Source: a bacterium UBP2_UBA2255 (lineage in GTDB: Bacteria > Edwardsbacteria > AC1 > EtOH8). Taken from it: 64,000 nt of DNA. Of this stretch, positions 50,589 to 58,537 are shown piece after piece. The position numbers and the translations under genes were made by a program. The DNA is taken from positions 33,986-97,985 of the forward strand of contig DDXR01000058.1 of NCBI GenBank assembly GCA_002347565.1, written 5' to 3'. The notes under the pieces were generated by a model. It made no database searches and was not told the origin of the DNA. It saw only the letters and a program-made list of their open reading frames with translations. Every line of letters begins with the position of its first letter. Position 1 is the first letter of the stretch.

Positions 50589-51686
50589 ATGCAGCTCGCT
50601 GAACTGTTGTATACCACCTTCCAGAAGAACGCCTCGGACCTGATCCTCAAGGTCGGCTCCAAGCCCATCCTGCGCATCCAGGGCGAGCTGACGCCGCTGG
50701 ACCCCCAGCCCCTGCTGACCCCGGAGGACACCAAGCGTTTCGCGGTCGACATCATGACCAAGGAGCAGCTGGAGCGCTTCCGCCGCGACCGCGAGCTGGA
50801 CCTGGCCTGCTCCATCGCCAACATCTGCCGCTTCCGGGTGTCGGTGTTCCACCAGCGGGGCGAGTTCGGCCTGGTGTTCCGGGTGGTGCCCAACCGCATC
50901 CCCACCATCGACGAGCTGGGCCTGCCGGTCACCTGCAAGAACCTGGCGATGCGGCCGCGCGGCCTGGTGCTGGTCACCGGCCCGGCCGGCTGCGGCAAGT
51001 CGACCACCATCGCGGCCATGGTCGAGACCCGCAACGCCAACCAGGAATGCCACATCGTCACCATCGAGGACCCGATCGAGTTCATCTACCAGGACAAGAA
51101 GGCCGAGATCAACCAGCGCGAGGTGGGCAAGGACACCTACTCCTTCACCGCGGCCCTCAAGAGCGTGCTGCGCCAGGACCCCAACGTCATCGTGGTGGGC
51201 GAGATGCGCGACCTGGAGACCATCCAGCTGGCCATCACCGCCTCCGAGACCGGCCACCTGGTGCTGTCCACCCTCCACACCACCGACGCCATGTCCACCA
51301 TCGACCGGATCGTCGAGGTGTTCCCGCCCCACCAGCAGATGCAGGTGCGGATGCAGCTGTCGGGCAACCTGCTGGGCGTCCTTTCCCAGGTGCTGCTGAA
51401 GCGGGCCGACGGCAATGGCCGGATCGTGGCCTACGAGATGATGCTGACCAACGCCGCCATCCGCAACCTGATCCGCGAGGGCAAGACCTCGCAGCTGGGC
51501 TCGGCCATCCAGATGGGCATGAAGCTGGGGATGATGCCGCTCAACCACTCGCTGGCCGAGCTGGTGGCAAAGAAGCTGGTGACGCCCGATGAGGCGCTGA
51601 CCCACACCGACACGCCCGACGAGCTCAAGGCCCTGCTGTCGCGGCCGCAGGCCGCGGCCGCCCGCCCCGCCGCCCCGCCCAGGTAG
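50589..51686 (+). CDS. PilT/PilU-type retraction ATPase 2
   Basis: 365 residues. ASDLILKVGSKPILRIQGEL starts the protein; Walker A is GPAGCGKSTTIAAM, the Asp box TIEDPIEFIY, Walker B NVIVVGEMRDLETI and the His box TGHLVLSTLHTTDA. It is a paralogue of the preceding ATPase, which suggests a PilT/PilU pair acting together in twitching or DNA uptake. The Pro/Ala-rich C-terminal tail is variable. The ATG is 4 nt after the preceding stop, so translation is coupled. Confidence 0.93.
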   Translation: MQLAELLYTTFQKNASDLILKVGSKPILRIQGELTPLDPQPLLTPEDTKRFAVDIMTKEQLERFRRDRELDLACSIANICRFRVSVFHQRGEFGLVFRVVPNRIPTIDELGLPVTCKNLAMRPRGLVLVTGPAGCGKSTTIAAMVETRNANQECHIVTIEDPIEFIYQDKKAEINQREVGKDTYSFTAALKSVLRQDPNVIVVGEMRDLETIQLAITASETGHLVLSTLHTTDAMSTIDRIVEVFPPHQQMQVRMQLSGNLLGVLSQVLLKRADGNGRIVAYEMMLTNAAIRNLIREGKTSQLGSAIQMGMKLGMMPLNHSLAELVAKKLVTPDEALTHTDTPDELKALLSRPQAAAARPAAPPR

Positions 51687-51727
51687 GGCGTCAGCCCATT
51701 CCGGCCCCGGTGAACCTGATGACGACC

Positions 51728-51757
51728 CGTAGGGACATGGCACGCCATGTCCCTACG
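51728..51757. repeat. CGTAGGGACATGGC perfect hairpin repeat
   Basis: A perfect 14-bp inverted repeat (51728-51741 with 51744-51757) with a 2-nt loop, ending in CCCTACG. It belongs with the CCTACG-ended units at 10.9-11.0 kb as a dispersed hairpin element. It lies between the PilT pair and a radical SAM gene. Confidence 0.75.
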
Positions 51758-51777
51758 TTCATGACAGGACGAACCGC

Positions 51778-52959
51778 ATGAAACCTTCCCGCTACAACCA
51801 CATCGTCCGCCGCCGCGGGCGGCAGCCGGCGATCTACAACAGCCGCAGCCACCGCATCCTGGAGCTGGACGCCGTCCAGCAGGCGATCTACAACGGCCTG
51901 CAGATCCCCATCACCCGGGGGCTGATGAACCCCCGGGACCCCGCGATGGAAAAGTTCCTCGGCGCGCTGTGCGAAAACCGGATGGCGGTCGAGGAGAACT
52001 ACGACGAGCTGCCCGAGGTCCAGCTGCGGTCGAACCTGGTGCGCTTCGGGCGCTCCCGGCTGTCGCTATGGCTGCAGCTGACCACCCGCTGCCAGGCCGG
52101 CTGCGCCGAGTGCCCGTACCGGGAAGGCCGCCTGGACGCAGGCGATGCCGCGCGCCAGCGGCTGCTGGACCTCATCGCATCCCGCGTTCCCGAGCTCCAG
52201 GCCCTGGAGCTGACCCTGTGGGGCGGCGACCCGTTCCTGGCCTGGCCGGCCTGGAGGGCGCTGGAGCGGGAGATCGCGGCGTTGTCGCGCCAGCACAAGT
52301 TCGAATGGAGCTGCCGGATCGTGGCCAACGCCGTGCCCAGGGACTTTGGGGAAAAGGAGCTGGCCGGCATCGACCGGCTGCTGCTGAACGACCAGTCGTT
52401 CGCCGGCACGGCCGCCGCGCCGGTGACCTTTCTGACCGACTTCAAGCGCGTGGCCGACCGCCACGGCGGCTTCGCGGCCGGCACCAGCATGCGGTTCATC
52501 CCCAACCAGCCGTCGGCCGGGCTGTGCCGCAACCTCAACGGCCTGTGCCAGAGCGTGCCCGAGTTCACCGACGAGGAGTACGACATCATCCGGCGGCTGG
52601 TGCTGGAGGGCGTGGCGGTGGAAAACCTGCCCCGGCCCAAGCACACGGCCTGCCAGGCAGTCGACCCGCAGAGCTTCATCATCGACGTGGCCGGCCGGGT
52701 GCACAAGTGCTGGAACGACGCGGGCAAGCCGGAGGCCGACTGCGCCGCCGCGCTGGACGACCCCTTCGCGCCCCAGCTGTTCCGCTGGATGTCGTGGGAC
52801 CCGTTCCGCCAGCAGCACTGCCGGGCCTGCAACATCCTGCCCTGGTGCCAGGGCGGGTGCATCGCCAAACCGGACAACGAGGACTGCGGCCACTGGCGCT
52901 ACGCGCTGCGGGAATTGCTGAAGCTGGCGGTGATGGGCATAGAGAAGCGGGGCGAGTGA
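51778..52959 (+). CDS. radical SAM/SPASM maturase, no precursor nearby
   Basis: 393 residues. The N-terminus (MKPSRYNHIVRRRGRQPAIY, then NSRSHRILELDAVQQAIY) is the small wHTH-like opening seen in many peptide-modifying radical SAM/SPASM enzymes. CQAGCAEC (Cys 105, 109, 112) binds the radical SAM cluster; ELTLWGGDPFLAW is the GGEP-like motif written GGDP. The SPASM end has CQAVDPQSFIIDVAGRVHKC, then CRACNILPWCQGGC and a final CGHW. A hairpin terminator overlaps its stop. I found no short precursor gene within 1 kb on either side, so its substrate is unknown. Confidence 0.9.
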   Translation: MKPSRYNHIVRRRGRQPAIYNSRSHRILELDAVQQAIYNGLQIPITRGLMNPRDPAMEKFLGALCENRMAVEENYDELPEVQLRSNLVRFGRSRLSLWLQLTTRCQAGCAECPYREGRLDAGDAARQRLLDLIASRVPELQALELTLWGGDPFLAWPAWRALEREIAALSRQHKFEWSCRIVANAVPRDFGEKELAGIDRLLLNDQSFAGTAAAPVTFLTDFKRVADRHGGFAAGTSMRFIPNQPSAGLCRNLNGLCQSVPEFTDEEYDIIRRLVLEGVAVENLPRPKHTACQAVDPQSFIIDVAGRVHKCWNDAGKPEADCAAALDDPFAPQLFRWMSWDPFRQQHCRACNILPWCQGGCIAKPDNEDCGHWRYALRELLKLAVMGIEKRGE

Positions 52960-52974
52960 AACTCGCCCCGCTTT
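52947..52974 (+). terminator. terminator overlapping the radical SAM stop codon
   Basis: A perfect 11-bp stem GCGGGGCGAGT/ACTCGCCCCGC with a GAA loop (52947-52971), followed by TTT. The TGA stop lies inside it. Confidence 0.75.
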
Positions 52975-52995
52975 AACATATTATTTATGTTAAAG
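52971..52995. repeat. AT-rich perfect inverted repeat at island border
   Basis: CTTTAACATA (52971-52980) and TATGTTAAAG (52986-52995) form a perfect 10-bp inverted repeat with a 5-nt loop. It marks the point where base composition drops sharply and the AT-rich island begins. Confidence 0.7.
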
Positions 52996-53025
52996 TAAAC
53001 ATCGCGTACTACTATTAAATTACTT

Positions 53026-53616
53026 TTAAGACTCGACTATTTTTTCTAGATCCCAACAAAGCACAACACCCAATACATTAGCCTTTCTATTGCATATAGT
53101 GATGAAAGTCCGTTCAACATGTGTTAGCAAGTACCCGTTCTTTTTAAAAAAACGTCGGATAGCTTTTATTCGAAATGGAGCGTTAATGAATTCTAGAAAA
53201 TTCATATAGCCTATCCAATTGCCAAGTATTATCACAAGCAATGCAAGTATTGGCATATACTCTTTATTTAGAAAAAGATGCACACTTAGTATTGCACTTA
53301 ATACGATTGTAACAACCCAAGATCCCAATATTTGTGGGAACATTATTTTCAATAACCTTGAGTAATCATCCACTTTAATCAAGGTACCTACAGTATAGCC
53401 CAAGATGCCGAAAACAAAAACATAAATAGTAGATTTTGTAAGTACAGCTGCTATGATTGCCATTACACTACTAATCGCGTTAGGCATTTTTTCCCACAGT
53501 TCTACGTCCGTTAATATGTCAGTATATTGTCCAGATTCTAACAATGGTAGTATTGTTTCTTTAACCTTTTCTTCGTTTAAACGAACCTTCAAACCATTCG
53601 GTGTGTAAAATGGCAT
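53026..53616 (-). CDS. AT-rich membrane protein of unknown function
   Basis: 196 residues from ATG 53616, with GAGG about 8 nt upstream; a GTG three codons earlier is possible. An N-terminal polar part (MPFYTPNGLKVRLNEEKVKE, then ILPLLESGQYTDILTDVE) is followed by four hydrophobic helices (about 55-150) and a basic C-terminus (RRFFKKNGYLLTHVERTFIT). There is no recognisable family. Codon use is AT-rich and quite unlike all neighbours, suggesting recent acquisition together with the TPR gene at 53696. Inner-membrane location is inferred. Confidence 0.8.
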   Translation of the reverse strand: MPFYTPNGLKVRLNEEKVKETILPLLESGQYTDILTDVELWEKMPNAISSVMAIIAAVLTKSTIYVFVFGILGYTVGTLIKVDDYSRLLKIMFPQILGSWVVTIVLSAILSVHLFLNKEYMPILALLVIILGNWIGYMNFLEFINAPFRIKAIRRFFKKNGYLLTHVERTFITICNRKANVLGVVLCWDLEKIVES

Positions 53617-53695
53617 CTTTAGCACCTCACTATCATAGTTATTTTCACAATCAGTTTGATCTTTTCTGCGCTTACCTTTCTTCGTAAATGTTCTT

Positions 53696-54463
53696 TTACC
53701 AGGTATTCATTCTTTCTGTTAACCATTCTTTTGCCCACTTTGAACCTAATCGGGCGGCACGTTTTATAAGTTGCACTGCTTCTTCGTGTTTTCGCTGTTT
53801 CAATAATATATTCGCTTTGTTTTGATAGGGTCTCCACTCATTGGTTTTATGCACTATTGCACTATCAAAATCTGCCAAAGCTTTTTCATATTCACCCATT
53901 TTTTCATAAATCATACCACGATTGTTGTACCCCCATCCACTCGTATCTAAAGCTATAGACCTGGTATATTCCTGCAACGCCAACTCTAATTTTCCATTTC
54001 TTTCATGTATCCATGCTCTTCCGTAATGTGCGGTGCTTTGTTCGGGGCAGTACTTGATTATACGTGAATAATCATTTTCTGCCTCTGCATATTCACCTAA
54101 CATCGTATACCTTCTTGCCCTGCCGAATAAAGCAGCCGTGTCACGTTCATTTCTTTCTATACATCTGCTATAGTCACTTATTGCGTCCCTTATATTTCGC
54201 TTATCACTATAATCTAATAATTCATTATTAGTGTATTTCAATTTTGCTTCATGAGTTACAATCTGTGCTCTCACTAGATATGCTCTCATCAAGCCCCTAT
54301 TAAAGTAAATAGCTCGGTCTACTTTTGATTTTGCTATTTGATAATTCCCGTTATTATAATTATCCTCACCTTGTTTTAAAAGCATGTTTGCATAGTAGTT
54401 CTTCCCGAAGTATAGTGCAATAAGTATGACCAATACTATTACTATTCTAATCACCTTCTTCAT
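53696..54463 (-). CDS. AT-rich membrane-anchored TPR protein
   Basis: 255 residues. An N-terminal transmembrane segment (VIRIVIVLVILIALYFGK) anchors about six tetratricopeptide repeats: GEDNYNNGNYQIAKSKVDRA, GRARRYTMLGEYAEAENDYS, YNNRGMIYEKMGEYEKALAD, NKANILLKQRKHEEAVQLIK. A GAGGGTG site lies before the ATG. Composition is as AT-rich as the neighbouring membrane protein, which follows in the same direction 80 nt later; the two probably form one transferred unit. The TPR face would hold a partner protein at the membrane. Confidence 0.87.
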   Translation of the reverse strand: MKKVIRIVIVLVILIALYFGKNYYANMLLKQGEDNYNNGNYQIAKSKVDRAIYFNRGLMRAYLVRAQIVTHEAKLKYTNNELLDYSDKRNIRDAISDYSRCIERNERDTAALFGRARRYTMLGEYAEAENDYSRIIKYCPEQSTAHYGRAWIHERNGKLELALQEYTRSIALDTSGWGYNNRGMIYEKMGEYEKALADFDSAIVHKTNEWRPYQNKANILLKQRKHEEAVQLIKRAARLGSKWAKEWLTERMNTW

Positions 54464-54489
54464 CTCAGCACCCTCATATATTCTACATT

Positions 54490-54527
54490 AAAAAAACAGG
54501 AAACCCCTTCACAAAAGAAGGGGTTCC
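54490..54527 (-). terminator. terminator of the cytoplasmic TPR gene
   Basis: On the minus strand GGAACCCCTTC (54527-54517) pairs with GAAGGGGTTTCC (54510-54499) with one bulge, followed after two bases by seven T (54496-54490). It separates the native TPR gene from the AT-rich island. Confidence 0.85.
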
Positions 54528-54540
54528 CTAGTTCTATTTA

Positions 54541-55242
54541 TCACGTCTTCTTTTCCAGCAGCGCCAGGTACGTTTTCACCCGGACGTTCTTGGGGTCCTT
54601 GTTCAGGCACTCCTGCCACTTCTCCCGGGCCTTGTCCTTGTTGCCCTCCTTCAAAAAGGCCACTCCCATGAACAGCAGCGCTTCCAGGTAGTCGGGGTTG
54701 GAGTCCAGGATCGTCTTCAGCTCGGTCATGGCGTCGGCCGTCCGGCCCAGGTTCATCAGGCACTTGGCCAGCTTCAGCCGGACGTCGATGTACTTGGGGT
54801 TGATGGAGAGCGCCTTGGCGTACTCGTCGGCGGCCTCCCGGTCGTAACCGATGTCGTTGTAGGTGTCGCCCAGCTTGGCGTGGGTGCCGGCCAGCTGGTT
54901 GCGCACCCCCAGCGGCATCCCGCCCTTGACGTCCTCGGCGTCCGAGGCCTTGGTGAAGTGCGCCACCGACTCCTCGTAGCGCCCCAGCTCGTTGAGGGTG
55001 ATGGCCAGGTTGAGGTGGGCCTCCACGTAGTTGGGGTTGAGCTGGATGCCCTCGCGGAACGCATTGACCGCCTCCTCGAACTCGCCGTTGAGGTAGTAGG
55101 CCAGCCCCAGCTGGTTGTAGATGTCGGCGAATTCCGGCGACAGCCGGATGGCCTTCTTGAACTCCTGGATGGCCTCGCCGTGCCGGCCCTTGGCGTAGAG
55201 CTCGCGCCCCAGCTTGAAATGCCGTTCGGTCTCGAAGTTCAT
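54541..55242 (-). CDS. TPR-repeat protein
   Basis: 233 residues, no signal peptide, about six TPR units: LGRELYAKGRHGEAIQEFKK, LGLAYYLNGEFEEAVNAFRE, LAITLNELGRYEESVAHFTK, LGDTYNDIGYDREAADEYAK, LAKCLMNLGRTADAMTELKT and MGVAFLKEGNKDKAREKWQE. It is probably a cytoplasmic protein-interaction scaffold. It has its own promoter about 30 nt upstream and a strong terminator, so it is monocistronic. There is no Shine-Dalgarno sequence before the ATG. Its partner is not evident from the context. Confidence 0.9.
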   Translation of the reverse strand: MNFETERHFKLGRELYAKGRHGEAIQEFKKAIRLSPEFADIYNQLGLAYYLNGEFEEAVNAFREGIQLNPNYVEAHLNLAITLNELGRYEESVAHFTKASDAEDVKGGMPLGVRNQLAGTHAKLGDTYNDIGYDREAADEYAKALSINPKYIDVRLKLAKCLMNLGRTADAMTELKTILDSNPDYLEALLFMGVAFLKEGNKDKAREKWQECLNKDPKNVRVKTYLALLEKKT

Positions 55243-55271
55243 GTCGGAACTATCGGTGGATTGATGACACT

Positions 55272-55300
55272 AGGATACGGCAAAACCGGGGATTTGTCAA
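55272..55300 (-). promoter_or_regulatory. promoter of the TPR gene
   Basis: On the minus strand a consensus TTGACA (55300-55295), a 17-nt spacer and TATCCT (55277-55272), the same -10 as the tRNA-Leu promoter. Transcription should begin near 55265, giving a leader of about 20-25 nt. Confidence 0.75.
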
Positions 55301-55330
55301 GTGCAACTTTTCACAACCACCGCTCAACAT

Positions 55331-55415
55331 GTCATTCCCGCCCCGTGTCACCGCACGGGGTAAACTCCAGCGGGGATCCAGGAGACACTGGATGCCAGCT
55401 TTCGCTGGCATGACA
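55331..55415. repeat. GTCATTCCCGC...GGCATGAC dispersed repeat
   Basis: The unit begins GTCATTCCCGC and ends CTGGCATGACAG, with an inner CCCGTG/CACGGG stem and the GCCAGCTTTCGCTGGC hairpin. This is the well-known mobile intergenic type that flanks itself with TCATTCC/GGAATGA-like ends. The remaining 65 bp up to hemW hold a second repeat-like stretch ending CCCTCAGGGTGACGA; I see no gene in the whole 240-bp gap. Confidence 0.65.
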
Positions 55416-55481
55416 GCCGGGATGAACGATGGCGAATGAAGGATGCCGCCTCCCTTCGATCTACGCGGCATGATGCATCCC

Positions 55482-56642
55482 TCAGGGTGACGATCGTCCG
55501 TCGCTCTCCGGCGCCAGCCGCGCCAGCACCCCGTCCGCCAGCAGCAGGCCGCGCCGGGAGAGCCTCGCGCGGCCGGACTCCTCGACGATCAGCCCCCCGC
55601 GCTCCAGCCGCCGCCACTGCTCCGGCGACAGCGACCGCGGCGGCGCCCCCCAGCGCGCGGTGAACGCGGCGAGGTCGATGCCCTCCGTCATCCGCAGGCC
55701 CAGCAACACCGCCTCGAACAGCCGCTGGCCGCGGGTGAGCGTCTCTTCGAACCCGCGCGCACTTTCGCCGTGTTCCGCTTTTTTCACGTATTCCATCGGA
55801 TCAGTGACATTGGCCCAGCGCCGTCCCCCGAGGTGCGAGTGCGCCCCCGCCCCGAACCCGAGGTAGTCCCCGCAGTCCCAGTAGTTGAGGTTGTGCCGCG
55901 AGCGGTATCCGGGCCGGGCGAAGTTGGAGACCTCGTAGTGCCCGTAGCCCGCGGCGGCCGCCGTCTCGATCGCCGCCAAATACATGTCGGCCTCGACATC
56001 CTCGGGGACGCGCTCGATCTTCCCTTCCGCATTCAGTATCCCGAATTCGGAATTCGGTTCGTAGGTCAGCGCGTACAGGGACAGGTGCTCGGGACCGAGG
56101 GCGATCGCCCGATCGAGGTCGCGCCGCCAGCCGTCCAGCGTCTGCCCCGGCAGGGCGAAGATCAGGTCGAGACCGATGTTGGCGAAGCCGGCGGCCCGCG
56201 CCAGGGAAAAGGACTCCGCCGCCCGCGCCGTGTCGTGGGGCCGGCCCATCAGCGCCAGCAGCGCGTCGTCGAACGACTGCACGCCCAGCGACAGCCGGTT
56301 GAATCCGAGCCGCCGCAGTCCGGCCAGCTGCGCGGGATCGAGCGTCTCCGGGTTGCACTCGACGGTCAGCTCGGCGCCGGCGGCGGCCGGCGCCAGGCCG
56401 CGCAGCGCCGCGAGGATCTCACCGAGCTGCTGCGGCGACAGGATGCTGGGCGTCCCGCCGCCGAAGTAGACCGTGTCAGAGAAGGTATCGAGCTTGACGG
56501 GCCTGGCACTGCGGATTTCGGCAACCAGCGCGCGGGTGTAGGACTCCAATATTGAATTGTCCCCGGCCGGGACCGAGTTGAACCCGCAGTACCGGCACTT
56601 GGACCGGCAGTAGGGGATGTGGACGTAGAACGAATGCGGCAC
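55482..56642 (-). CDS. hemW: HemW-like radical SAM heme chaperone
   Basis: 386 residues from GTG 56642. The radical SAM motif YCRSKCRYCGF (Cys 12, 16, 19) has the extra aromatic features of the coproporphyrinogen dehydrogenase/HemW family. DTVYFGGGTPSILSPQQL, LTVECNPETL, NRLSLGVQSFDDALLALMGR, NIGLDLIFALPGQTLDGW and YEVSNFARPGYRSRHNLNYW follow. HemW delivers heme to acceptor proteins; true HemN would have a longer N-terminus. Codons at about 56031-56064 (EPNSEFGILNAEG) come from a GAATTC-type repeat inserted in frame. Confidence 0.92.
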   Translation of the reverse strand: MPHSFYVHIPYCRSKCRYCGFNSVPAGDNSILESYTRALVAEIRSARPVKLDTFSDTVYFGGGTPSILSPQQLGEILAALRGLAPAAAGAELTVECNPETLDPAQLAGLRRLGFNRLSLGVQSFDDALLALMGRPHDTARAAESFSLARAAGFANIGLDLIFALPGQTLDGWRRDLDRAIALGPEHLSLYALTYEPNSEFGILNAEGKIERVPEDVEADMYLAAIETAAAAGYGHYEVSNFARPGYRSRHNLNYWDCGDYLGFGAGAHSHLGGRRWANVTDPMEYVKKAEHGESARGFEETLTRGQRLFEAVLLGLRMTEGIDLAAFTARWGAPPRSLSPEQWRRLERGGLIVEESGRARLSRRGLLLADGVLARLAPESDGRSSP

Positions 56643-56648
56643 GGGGGA

Positions 56649-56677
56649 AGTGTAGCACACCGGATCATTTTTGGCAA
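56649..56677 (-). promoter_or_regulatory. possible promoter of hemW (leaderless)
   Basis: On the minus strand TTGCCA (56677-56672), a 17-nt spacer and TACACT (56654-56649), 6 nt before the GTG start. Matches are partial, so this rests largely on the repeated leaderless geometry. Confidence 0.4.
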
Positions 56678-56723
56678 CGGCATTCACCTTGACTTTTCCC
56701 GCGAAATCTGACAAGATTGGAGC

Positions 56724-58502
56724 ATGAGCTTTATCCCGCCGTTGACCATGGCCCTGCTGGCCGCCTTGGCGTCCGCAGCGGTGGAACCGTTCATCCCGGC
56801 GGACGCCGGCGGTCCCGTCACCATTCTTTCGCCCCTGCCCGACTCGGCGGTGGCGGCCGGGGAGCCGCTGGAGATCTCGCTGCTGCTGGACGGGCTGGAC
56901 GGGCTGGAGCACCGGCTGTTCCTGGACGGCGACGACGTCACGGCGCGGGCCGAGATCACCGGCGAGTACGTGTTCTGGCTGTCGGGCGAGGCGGCGGCCG
57001 GGCCGTACCAGGCGATGTTCCTGGCTCTTGACGGTGGCGACACCGTGCATGCCGAGCGATGGACGTTCACCGTCGCGGAGCCCGACACGCAGCGGCTTGC
57101 CGAACCGCACCCGGCCGGCGGCCTGCCGCCCCTCCCGCTGGAGGTGTCGGTCACCGCCGGCGCGCAGTACGGACGCTGCGGGCAGGACACCGCCGGCCTG
57201 GGGCTGACCTACCCGGTCGGCGCCTGGCCGGCGGCCGAGTTCTCCGTCTCCGGCCCGCTGGCCGGCGGCATGCTGAGCGCCTACGCCGGGTACGATCCGT
57301 CGTACGACCGGGCGCCGCACGGGCTGGCCCAGTGGAGCGCGGCGGGCTTCGACCTGTCGCTGGGCGAGTTCTACCCCGACATCTCGGAGTTGGCCTTCTC
57401 CGGCGTCACCCCGCTGGGCGGGCTGCTGGAATTGCGGCGGGCGGGGCTGGAGATGGCGCTGACGGCCTGCCGCACCCAGGCCGCCGACACCGGACTGCAG
57501 TCGTTCGCGCAGTTCCTCTACGGCGGCCAGGCGCGGGCCGCGCTGTGGGACAGCCTGCGGCTGTCCGCCGGGTGGCTGGGCGGGTTCGACGACCCATCCT
57601 CCCTGCCCGACTCGGTCCGCTGGAAGCGCAGCGTCTTCGTCTATACTGACACCCTGTTCGGTCTGGCCGACTCGATCGTCTCGGTCGACAGCCTCCATCC
57701 CGGCAGGAACCGCATTCTCTGGCTGGGCGCCGAGTACGCGCCGTCACGATTGTCGCTGCGGGCCGAGGCCGCCCGTTCCGTCTTACTGCCGGACAGCGGG
57801 GGCGCGGCCGCCGGTCTGGCCTTCACGCTGTCGTCGCGGTTCAGGCTCGGCGCCCATCGGATCGAGCTCGGGTACTCGTCGCTGGGCGACCGCTACCAGA
57901 GCTTCGGCAACCCGTACGCCGAGCCGTCACGCAATGAGCTCTGGCTGCGGCACCAATCGGAACTGGGCGGCGGGCTCTCGGCGGAACTCGAAGGCGCGGC
58001 GTACGAGGTGGCGGCGGACTCGGCGGACGGGATCAGCCGCCGCGTCGGGGCGGCCATCGGCTTCGCGGGCGGCGCGCTGCGCTCTTCCTCGGTACGGATC
58101 GACTACCAGGCCCGGCCCTATGCCGCCTATCTCACCCAATCGCGCTCGGTGTCCCTGGCCGCATCGGTTGCCGCAGGGCCCTGCCGCATCTCGCCCTCCT
58201 ACGCGTACACGTCATCATCAAGCGACCGGCTGACGCAGTCGCACACGGCTGCGGTGGAGATCGCCTTCCCCCCGGGGCGGCCGCTCGGGGTGAGGCTGGG
58301 CGTTCAGTACTACCAGCTGCGGGATAACGCCGGCTCGGCGGACCAGGACAGGATGGCCCCCTATTTCAAGTGCTCCTGGCGTGTGGACCCGAGCAGCACT
58401 GTCGATTTCTGGGCCAGGCACATCGCCAAGAGCGACCGCATCGATCCGGCGAGAAGTTACCGGCAATCGGTGCTGGCGCTCCAGGCCACCAGGCGGTTTT
58501 AG
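56724..58502 (+). CDS. outer-membrane beta-barrel protein with N-terminal Ig-like part
   Basis: 592 residues. A signal peptide (about 1-19) is followed by an Ig-like region (VTILSPLPDSAVAAGEPLEI, then EITGEYVFWLSGEAAAGPYQ) and, from about residue 130, alternating amphipathic strands rich in Tyr/Ser/Arg (LSAYAGYDPSYDRAPHG, LGAHRIELGYSSLGDRYQSF, CRISPSYAYTSSSSDRLTQS). The protein ends in a short strand closing with Phe (QATRRF), as barrel proteins do. It is the first gene of a five-gene plus-strand unit with FecR-like, sigma and anti-sigma genes. Cargo is unknown. A GGAG lies unusually close to the ATG. Confidence 0.78.
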   Translation: MSFIPPLTMALLAALASAAVEPFIPADAGGPVTILSPLPDSAVAAGEPLEISLLLDGLDGLEHRLFLDGDDVTARAEITGEYVFWLSGEAAAGPYQAMFLALDGGDTVHAERWTFTVAEPDTQRLAEPHPAGGLPPLPLEVSVTAGAQYGRCGQDTAGLGLTYPVGAWPAAEFSVSGPLAGGMLSAYAGYDPSYDRAPHGLAQWSAAGFDLSLGEFYPDISELAFSGVTPLGGLLELRRAGLEMALTACRTQAADTGLQSFAQFLYGGQARAALWDSLRLSAGWLGGFDDPSSLPDSVRWKRSVFVYTDTLFGLADSIVSVDSLHPGRNRILWLGAEYAPSRLSLRAEAARSVLLPDSGGAAAGLAFTLSSRFRLGAHRIELGYSSLGDRYQSFGNPYAEPSRNELWLRHQSELGGGLSAELEGAAYEVAADSADGISRRVGAAIGFAGGALRSSSVRIDYQARPYAAYLTQSRSVSLAASVAAGPCRISPSYAYTSSSSDRLTQSHTAAVEIAFPPGRPLGVRLGVQYYQLRDNAGSADQDRMAPYFKCSWRVDPSSTVDFWARHIAKSDRIDPARSYRQSVLALQATRRF

Positions 58503-58537
58503 GGAACGCGCGCGCCACCGGACGACTCTAACGGAGT

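Noticed and set aside
51687..51777. short precursor peptide before the orphan radical SAM gene
   Set aside because: The only short frame (about 23 codons, minus strand) lies in the palindromic repeat and has no ribosome binding site.
53619..53837. 72-codon Lys/Arg-rich minus frame in the AT-rich island
   Set aside because: Overlaps the end of the TPR gene in another frame and has no ribosome binding site.
55482..57698. long N-terminal extension of hemW
   Set aside because: Residues before the GTG at 56642 lie antisense to the barrel gene and do not match HemW.
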